A stretch of 64,000 nucleotides of DNA, from NCBI RefSeq assembly GCF_905475395.1, contig NC_058339.1, forward strand, positions 78,086,520-78,150,519. Reading direction: 5' to 3'. The notes beneath the pieces are model-generated. The model worked only from the letters and a program-made list of their open reading frames with translations. It was not told where the DNA came from and searched no databases. The stretch's first letter is position 1. Each line of letters opens with the position of its first letter. The stretch is from Chrysoperla carnea (lineage: Eukaryota > Arthropoda > Insecta > Neuroptera > Chrysopidae). The position numbers and the translations under genes are program-made. This document shows, in pieces, positions 24,278 through 64,000 of this stretch.

Positions 24278-24371
24278 GATGTTCGGATAAACATCGAATT
24301 TTACGATTTTTCTGCATAAAATCGTTATGATTATTGGTAGTTGTATCATCATCACTGTATTTACGTTTTTT

Positions 24372-55445
<31,074 letters not shown>

Positions 55446-57239
55446 CTGGAAAACAAAAGAAAAACTTAATTAAAATTAAATATTGTCTTCCTACAAACAG
55501 ATGTATTTATTTTATTTAAAATTTATTTAATAAATATTCCTTAGGTATATTTAATTTTTCAATGAGTTTGTAAAACATTTCAGGACCTACTAAGAAATAT
55601 ACAGAGAAATTCATAAGTAGTTATACTTTTAAAAAAATTAAGTTTTTTGTTGCATATTTCTGCAATCGAAACATATTCGATAACTTTCATATGATTTTAA
55701 TGTAAATTTGTTGAAAGTGGGTCATTTTAACCTTCCAACACTCGATTATGCTAGCCAAAAAACAAACTTTTTGATTTAAAACATCATTTTTTGAACAAAA
55801 TATAATAAAAAAAGGGTTTAGTTATACCAGAAATGAGTGTATCACTCTTTATTTAACGGAATATTTTCAATAGCTTCCATGATATTCTAAGAGATTGAGT
55901 TAGTGAACGGGCATGTTAAATTTGGTTAAAAAAAATTATCAAATTCAGTCGAACGAATTTTTTAGGACCACCAAAAGTCATGGCTTATTCCGTATAAAAC
56001 TTCTGCCGATTATTCGCTACATATGACTGTCACTCTTTTACAATAATAGTCCTATAGAAGATATTATATTCAATATTCGGCCTTTATTTAAAAGCATGGC
56101 TAGAAACTTCATTGCAACTTTGATGTTTAGAAACTCCATTCGTTCTTTGCTGCTAAAATTGTTGCAATAGTTTTTTTTTTTTTCAAGTATAACATCGAAT
56201 GACAACATTTTTGGAAACGCTGAAACTGTATTAAAATCTTCTTAAGAACTTTCAAAGAATGATCAATCCATTTTAAAGTTTCAAAAATGATGCTTCAAAT
56301 TTTTTTCGGTAACCCGAAAGAAAAATTTTGCTTGATGATTTTTCACACTTTTGCTTCGATACATGCTAGAGTAAATCCAGTTATGTTTAGAAAGATTGTA
56401 TAGAATTTTAAAACTTTGTAGAAAATAAAAATTCTGTGAACCATTTCTTTGAAATTTTCTAAATTTATAACCGCAAATTTTCAAAGAAAACATTTTAAGG
56501 AGGAAAAAACATTAATGGATTTGCTTTCACGAGGAAAATGGTAATGTATAATAAGTAATTCAGAAAATTCGATTATGAACATATAAAATTTCCGTAGGGA
56601 ATCATTTTGTCTTATACACAATTCTTAAGGTAATAATTTTAATAATTTCTATTCTATATTGACGAAAATTTTAACCTTAAGCCATCTTTATATATTTGTA
56701 CAAAATAATTAATTCATTCATTTTCTTAGATATGTTAAATATTGATACACAATTTAATGTAAGAATTCAATGAAATTGATAAAATGAGCATCATTTCTTA
56801 TCAGAAAACTATTGCATTTTACCCGAAAATCGAAATTGAAATTTTATGATACCTTTCGATATGTGGGAAAATTTGATTCTTTCGAAATTGATGGTAGGGC
56901 TGGGGAAACAAATGTTGGGACATTATATTTTCAATCAGCAGTCAAAGTCTTAAAAGAAAAATTTTAAAGCTCTATTTCCATACATTCGATGATAGAGATA
57001 TGTTGAAGAATTTGAAGGAAAATTTATATGTTTACTTTGTTTATTCACCATGTATACGATATTTCATTTACATCATGGTCTCTCGATTATAATTAATGAT
57101 TTTTAATATGATACATACAGCGTAAACTTAATATTGACAAATATCTTGTCTAGTAATCTTAATTACAGAGAATTGAAAAAATTGAGATAATTTATTTTCA
57201 AATTGTCCCACATAATTTCTCCTAAAGACATGTTAAAAT

Positions 57240-60100
57240 TACTTTGTTTATCAAAATTGGATAAAATTTCGATGTGATAGAGCAAAATTAAATATTTTGA
57301 ATTTTGATGACGTCATCAAGTTCAAAAATTCGATTATTTTAATAACACAGGCAATTTTGATCCGATCTTATTGGAAATTTTTTTGAAACCCACTAATTTT
57401 GGGTCATTCTTTTCAGCTGTGATATCAGTTTTTCGCTAGTTATCACTTATGTGGTTAATTCCGAAACCAGAACTCCACATTCTTGAAACTTATTAGTGCT
57501 AGGTTAATTTTGACCAAAAATTTGAAAAGTATGGTCCAAATTTAGTAGGATTACATACTTTGTTTATCAAAATTGGATAAAATTTCGATGTAATAGAGCA
57601 AAATTAAATATTTTGAATTTTGATGACGTCATCAAGTTCAAAAATTCGATTTTTTTAAATAACACAGGCAATTTTGATCCGATCTTATCGGAATTTTTTT
57701 TGAAACCCACTAATTTCGGGTCATTCTTTTCAGCTGTGATGTCAGTTTTTCGCTAGTTATCACTTAAGTGCTTAATTCCGAAACCAGACCTCCACATTCT
57801 TGAAATCTAATAGAGATAGGTTAATTTTGACCAAAAATTTGAAAAATATGGCCCAAATTTAGTAGGATTACATACTTTGTTTATCAAAATTGGATAAAAT
57901 TTCGATGTAATAGAGCAAAATTAAATATTTTGAATTTTGATGACGTCATCAAGTTCATAAATTCGATTTTTTTAAATAACACAGGCAATTTTAATCCGAT
58001 CTTATTGGAATTTTTTTTGAAACCCACTAATTTCGGGTCATTTTTTTCAGCTGTGATATCAGTTTTTCGCTAGTTATCACTTATGTGCTTAATTCCGAAA
58101 CCAGACCTCCACATTCTTGAAATCTAATAGAGATAGGTTAATTTTGACCACAAATTTGAAAAGTATGGCCCAAATTTAGTAGGATTACATACTTTGTTTA
58201 TCAAAATTGGATAAAATTTCGATGTAATAGAGCAAAATTAAATATTTTGAATTTTGATGACGTCATCAAGTTCAAAAATTCGATTTTTTTAATAACACAG
58301 GCAATTTTGATCCGATCTTATCGGAATTTTTTTTGAAACCCACTAATTTTGGGTCATTCTTTTCAGCTGTGATATCAGTTTTTCGCTAGTTATCACTTAT
58401 GTGCTTAATTCCGCAACCAGACCTCCACATTCTTGAAATCTAATAGAGATAGGTTAATTTTGACCACAAATTTGAAAAGTATGGCCCAAATTTAGTAGGA
58501 TTACATACTTTGTTTATCAAAATTGGATAAAATTTCGATGTAATAGAGCAAAATTAAATATTTTGAATTTTGATGACGTCATCAAGTTCAAAAATTCGAT
58601 TTTTTTAATAACACAGGCAATTTTGATCCGATCTTATTGGAATTTTTTTTGAAACCCACTAATTTCGGGTCATTCTTTTCAGCTGTGATATCAGTTTTTC
58701 GCTAGTTATCACTTATGTGCTTAATTCCGAAACCAGACCTCCACATTCTTGAAATCTAATAGAGATAGGTTAATTTTGACCACAAATTTGAAAAGTATGG
58801 CCCAAATTTAGTAGGATTACATACTTTGTTTATCAAAATTGGATAAAATTTCGATGTAATAGAGCAAAATTAAATATTTTGAATTTTGATGACGTCATCA
58901 AGTTCAAAAATTCGATTTTTTTAATAACACAGGCAATTTTGATCCGATCTTATTGGAATTTTTTTTGAAACCCACTAATTTTGGGTCATTCTTTTCAGCT
59001 GTGATGTCAGTTTTTCGCTAGTTATCACTTATGTGCTTAATTCCGAAACCAGACCTCCACATTCTTGAAACCTATTAGTGCTAGGTTAATTTTGACCAAA
59101 AATTTGAAAAGTATGGCCCAAATTTAGTAGGATTACATACTTTGTTTATAAAATTGGATAAAATTTCGATGTAATAGAGCAAAATTAAATATTTTGAATT
59201 TTGATGACGTCATAGAGTTCAAAAATTCGATTTTTTTAATAACACAGGCAATTTTGATCCGATCTTATTGGAATTTTTTTTGAAACCCACTAATTTTGGG
59301 TCATTCTTTTCAGCTGTGATGTCAGTTTTTCCCTAGTTATCTTTTATAATTTATGTGCTTAATTTCGAAACCAGACCTCCACATTCTTGAAATCTAATAG
59401 AGATAGGTTAATTTTGACCACAAATTTGAAAAGTATGGCCCAAATTTAGTAGGATTACATACTTTGTTTATCAAAATTGGATAAAATTTCGATGTAATAG
59501 AGCAAAATTAAATATTTTGAATTTTGATGACGTCATCAAGTTCAAAAATTCGATTTTTTTAATAACACAGGCAATTTTGATCCGATCTTATCGGAATTTT
59601 TTTTGAAACCCACTAATTTTGGGTCATTCTTTTCAGCTGTGATGTCAGTTTTTCGCTAGTTATCACTTATGTGCTTAATTCCGAAACCAAACCTCCACAT
59701 TCTTGAAACCTATTAGTGCTAGGTTAATTTTGACCAAAAATTTGAAAAGTATGGTCCAAATTTAGTGGGATTACATACTTTGTTTATCAAAATTGGATAA
59801 AATTTCGATGTTATAGAGCAAAATTAAATATTTTGAATTTTGATGACGTTATCAAGTTCAAAAATTCGATTTTTTTAAATAACACAGGCAATTTTGATCT
59901 GATCTTATCGGAATTTTTTTTGAAACCCACTAATTTCGGGTCATTCTTTTCAGCTGTGATGTCAGTTTTTCGCTACTAGTTATCACTTAAGTGCTTATTT
60001 CCGAAACCAGACCTCCACATTCTTGAAATCTAATAGAGATAGGTTAATTTTGACCACAAATTTGAAAAGTATGGCCCAAATTTCGTGGGATTACACACTT
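57240..60100 (+). repeat. satellite-like tandem array, nine units of about 316 bp
   Basis: The block GACGTCATC (or its variant) recurs at 57309, 57625, 57942, 58259, 58575, 58891, 59206, 59529 and 59845, a period of 315-317 except one interval of 323. Units are very similar, with scattered substitutions and small indels, and none encodes a protein. The array starts in the middle of a unit and ends abruptly near 60097. Confidence 0.95.
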
Positions 60101-60474
60101 GTTAAACATTAACGGAATTCCCATTTGAAGATTTTCTTGTGTAACATAGAATAAAATTTTACGATATTAATGGGAAAACAAAGAAATGATTTTTTTTAAA
60201 TTTTCAATAATTTATTATTATTCGTTAAATATTATGATTAATGTATTTTTCTCTTCATTTTTTTGTTCAAATTTAGGAATACTTATAAATAAAATGTAAT
60301 ATCTTTCATATATTATTCAAATTTTCATAAAAACAAGAATAAAAAGTTTACTTTGCAATTTAAATTATCCAAATATTTTTAATATTTAAATGAAAATACT
60401 AATATAAAATTATGGTTCTGTGTCATTAAATTAATTTTATTTTTGAACCTTTTTATACCATATATATATGTAAT

Positions 60475-60880
60475 ATAGATCAAGGTATACTAAGTTTAGT
60501 CCCAAGTTTGTAACGCTTACAAATATTGATGCTACGCAAACAATTTAGTTATAGGTGTTCATAAAATTACCTAATTAGTTCATTTTCGGTTGTCCGTCCG
60601 TCCGCCTGTGAACACGATAACTCAAAAGCGAAATAAAATTACCAAACTGAAATTACAGCGTTCTAAGGACGTAAAAAGTGAGGTTGAGTTCGTAAATGAG
60701 CAAAATAGATCAATTGAGAGAAAAGTTTAATTGTAAAAAATATTCCTTATAAAAAACAAAGCAACTAGTGTTTGACACATTTTTTCGTAAACATCACTGT
60801 TTACCCTGAGTTTACTGATTGCGCAAATTAGGCGTAAATTGTGTAGTATGTATTATATGGGAATATCAGTTATATTTTCG
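60475..60880 (-). repeat. dispersed repeat family B, copy 4
   Basis: TTTAGTCCCAAGTTTGTAAC, TTCATTTTCGGTTGTCCGTC, GTGAACACGATAACTCAAAA, then CGTAAACATCACTGTTTACC. This is the inverse of the copy at 45571-46080. Confidence 0.75.
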
Positions 60881-61188
60881 TTTGAAAAAATAAAATAATA
60901 TATTTTTTCGTGTATAGCTGAAAGTGAGGCTTAAATACGCGTTTCTTTTCAAATGGAGAAAATGCACTATGTCTCATGAATATGATTTTGAAATCTCATA
61001 AAAATCCGATAGCGCGGAGTTTTTCCTGAGTCAAATGCCTAATTTCCATTATAGGGCTTTTATGTTTGACTTTAAATAATTATTCCGAATCATCAGATAT
61101 TCGTTGAAAACACTTTTAAAAGTGAGTCCACAACTTTTTATTTACATTTTTTGTTGATCTTGGTGTAGTATATTAACTTTAACATACA

Positions 61189-61191
<3 letters not shown>

Positions 61192-61247
<56 letters not shown>
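61192..61247. repeat. TA dinucleotide microsatellite
   Basis: An uninterrupted TA run of about 54 bases. Confidence 0.9.
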
Positions 61248-61248
<1 letters not shown>

Positions 61249-61561
61249 CATTATATATTTAACTTTCAGTTTTTTGTTTGTTGGTAAACTAAAAAGTTGT
61301 TATTTTTGTTGTAAAACTAATCAATATTATACATAATAATGTATAAAGTGATTAATGTGAAATGTACCAACAAACAATCTACTTATGTATATAAAACTTT
61401 TCTATATAGATCAAGTATTGAGAGAAACAATCGGTTTATCTGACGCAAAATGCTTCAAGCATTTACCTATATAGAAGCATTTACCTATATAACACTTTCT
61501 TTTGTTTTATATATTCGGTATAAACATAGAAGATACTAGAATAAATACTTTTATTGTAATA

Positions 61562-62009
61562 CTAGAGGGATACCCACTCGCTTCGCTGGGTTTAAAAGTA
61601 AAGATTGATAAGATTGCTCTCGCTTATCCTCTTTCTATAACGCTCGAAATAATGGTAAGGATTGTTTTACACAGGTAAAATATATGTATGGTTTTTTATT
61701 TTTTTAAATGTATAATAGTAATTATTCATTGAGTATATCAGAGAATTTGGCTGTGAAATATTTTAGATTGACTATTTTTACAGAAATCTGTAATTTATGG
61801 TAATGTCAAATGACTAATTTTACAGAAATCTGTAATTTATGGTAATGTCAAATGTCAAATTAAATTAAATTTTTTTATTTTTTTTAAATATATCTTAATA
61901 AATTAAAGTTCATGTGTTATTCTGATATATTCGCTAGTTTAAGCATGAAAGCGTAACAAACAAACAAACAAACAAACTTGCTTACTTTCACATTTATAAT
62001 ATATAGAGA
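61562..62009 (-). mobile_element. non-autonomous Helitron, family 1, copy C
   Basis: On the minus strand it runs from A then TCTCTATATATTATAAATGT to GCGAGTGGGTATCCCTCTAG then T. The subterminal CCCAGCGAAGCGAG hairpin matches copy A. An internal block with ACAGAAATCTGTAATTTATG is tandemly duplicated. 448 bp. Confidence 0.8.
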
Positions 62010-64000
62010 TGTATGGGTATTGAGAAAATTATTTATGACGCCAAGCAGATAATATGGTCATAAATCTTACAAAAATAGTAGTGGTGTATTGAATAACTAG
62101 ACCATTAAAGGGTCTTGTTTTTTATCAAATTTTATTTATCAAATTAAAAAAAAAAATGTGAAAAAGACGTGTTTTTTTGTAAAAAAATTGATAAGAAAAT
62201 GGCAATACAATAAAAATATATATTTTTTGATAGATTTTAGAACATTTAGGGATTGAACTAAAACCAGCCATTTAGTTATTTTCAAGAAATTGTAGAAAAA
62301 TTTCTGTATACTAGGTGTCTTTTTTAAGTTGACCTATGATTGAAACTCGATTAACACATTTAATCGAGGGAAATGCTTCAACGAAAAATGTTGGGTTCAA
62401 AGGCACACATCCCATACAATATATTTATACCGACATCGAATTTGATTTTGATTTTTCAGGTTCAATTAAAAACTCACTCTGATTCATAACTGACAAACAT
62501 TATATGAACGCTTTAAATTAAAAAGTTGTTCTGTATAAATACGCAAACTTTTTTTGTAGTCCGAATAGTTTAAGGCAGTAATTGATACCAAAAATGTAGC
62601 TTTTTGTGCGTTTGTTCATTCGATTTAGAAAAAATTGCCTTAAAAAAAACAAATCTTTTTTATTGGATTTATTGGAAAATTTTCTTCGAATAGTGCCTTT
62701 CGAAGAAATTGTTTTGAATGACGTCATAAGCAAAGTTCCAACCTAACTTTTCCTAATTTTTGGAAAGGTTTTTCATTTTTCCTGCTCTAATAACTAATTC
62801 AAAAGGCAGCTAGAATTATAGAATTTTGGGCTCAAAATTTTTTAATATAATGATATTTGTTTAAAGTTTTTACTTCAAAAATAAATATTTTTTGGTAAAA
62901 TAATAAATTTTAATAAGTAAAATAAATTACTATAAATAAATTTAGTTTATATAACTTTTTTAATTTAAAACATTATATAACACCACTAAACACATTCACC
63001 TTGTATATAATATAACTACGATCCCAAAAGGTTGAAAGACCATGTGGATGTACCCATGTACGAGTATGTATGTGTTCGATGTCAAAACTTTATCAATAAT
63101 TATCATTATATTTATCGAATATATAACTCAATTTCAACAAACAGAGTTTTTGAAAAGTATCGGATCTTCTTCTGATATCGAAAATTAAAACAGGAGAATT
63201 GAAAGTAGAAATTTAATAATTTTAAAAAACTTTATTGTTAACATTTCAAAAAACCGGTTAGAGCGCGCAATAATCAAATGACAAAACAATCCGACAGGAC
63301 TTTGCATTCAATTTCTACCGAAACTATACGATTTAAAAAAAATTTTATACACAAATTTTTTCTGCAATTTTTGTCTAAAAAAATTATTTTCTTAAAAACT
63401 TTTTCTGCAATGTTAACTTGGACCATTTGTCTCCTTAATTTTCAAGACCAAAGTTAGTTTTGAAACTTTTTGAAAACCTTGTATGATATTATAATCGTTA
63501 TACTTTAAAGTTATGTAATCAAGGCTTATATAAATAACATTTTCTATCAAACTTATACACAATAGTGTAGTGTCCAATCTCAATTAGTTGTTGAATTATT
63601 AAAAATTAGTTTTTAAATATATTGGTTGTGGATTAAATATATTTGGAAATCAAGATTGTAAATTGATTTTGTATGGAACAATTAATGTATTTTTGTATTA
63701 AACATTAAAGTATAGTAAAGTTTTCAAAGAATTCACTTAATGGTTCTTTATCGTATCGAACATATGGGAGTAGAACGCTACAATATTTAGGAATGTATAA
63801 ATTCAAATAAGAGAATTGATAATATGTTAAGTGAAAGAAACAAGTATATAAAATATACAATGTTTTTCAAGTAAGAAGCTTAAATAATATCTATCTAAAA
63901 ATACATGTCGTCTATAAAATGATGTTTGGGTTTTTTGACAACTCTAACAAGAAACTATCAATTTATTTTGACAATATTAAGGAGAAAAAAAAATATATAT

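Larger units (their letters stand above)
21220..24371. other. intergenic DNA downstream of rolled
   Basis: AT-rich, with the MITE at 22912-23096 and no supported gene. The part adjoining 24371 should contain the rolled 3' UTR. AATAAA on the minus strand occurs at 24277-24272 and at 24220-24215. Confidence 0.6.
55446..64000 (-). other. rolled intron continuing past the window edge
   Basis: No further rolled exon could be recognised up to 64000. Content is the satellite array, repeat family B, a TA microsatellite, a Helitron and AT-rich DNA. Confidence 0.7.

Noticed and set aside
57240..60100. CRISPR-like array
   Set aside because: Units are 316 bp and similar throughout, without unique spacers, in a eukaryotic intron.
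55446..64000. N-terminal rolled exons with the glycine loop
   Set aside because: I searched the minus strand for the expected ERK N-lobe motifs and found none; they probably lie beyond the window.

Overview
The window is AT-rich animal nuclear DNA, most probably from an insect. It shows GT-AG introns, metazoan nuclear genes, a tRNA-derived SINE, Helitrons, hAT and pogo-like DNA transposons, many foldback MITEs and a satellite array. I see no bacterial operon, rRNA gene or CRISPR. The species cannot be named from sequence alone. Gene identities come from recognised protein motifs read in the translations; no database search was run.

Three protein-coding genes are supported. (1) Minus strand, 367-7301: a six-exon DBF4/Chiffon gene, about 1279 aa, the regulatory subunit of the Cdc7 kinase. 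It has a BRCT-like motif N, motif M and a CCHH motif C zinc finger, followed by a long basic/acidic insect-type C-terminal extension. (2) Plus strand, 10962-14176: a three-exon NCBP3 gene, 714 aa, the nuclear cap-binding subunit 3. It is divergent from chiffon across about 3.7 kb. (3) Minus strand, 24372-55445 and continuing beyond the right edge: the last five exons of the ERK-type MAP kinase rolled. These carry HRD, DFG, the TEY activation loop and the C-lobe. The N-terminal exons with the ATP-binding lobe lie outside the window.

Layout: 1-7.3 kb chiffon; 7.3-11 kb intergenic; 11-14.2 kb NCBP3; 14.2-24.4 kb convergent intergenic DNA with hairpins, a MITE and a degraded hAT element with a BED-finger start; 24.4-64 kb almost entirely rolled. 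One rolled intron is 28.9 kb (26420-55334), and the next upstream one exceeds 8.5 kb. These introns are packed with mobile DNA: Helitrons sharing termini, SINE copies, pogo-like MITEs, several full-length foldback elements, and at 57.24-60.10 kb a nine-copy tandem array of about 316 bp.

The most notable signals are as follows. The satellite array carries a perfect palindromic CRE-like site in most units, and a diverged relative sits in another intron of the same gene. An exon end of rolled is duplicated at its splice junction. The first exon of chiffon has two phase-compatible 5' splice sites, with a tiny upstream ORF that overlaps the downstream start codon. Chiffon contains a duplicated YYK-type motif. 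Helitron 5' ends appear to seed a microsatellite. I found no convincing new enzymatic or defence system; the novelty here lies in gene architecture and repeats.
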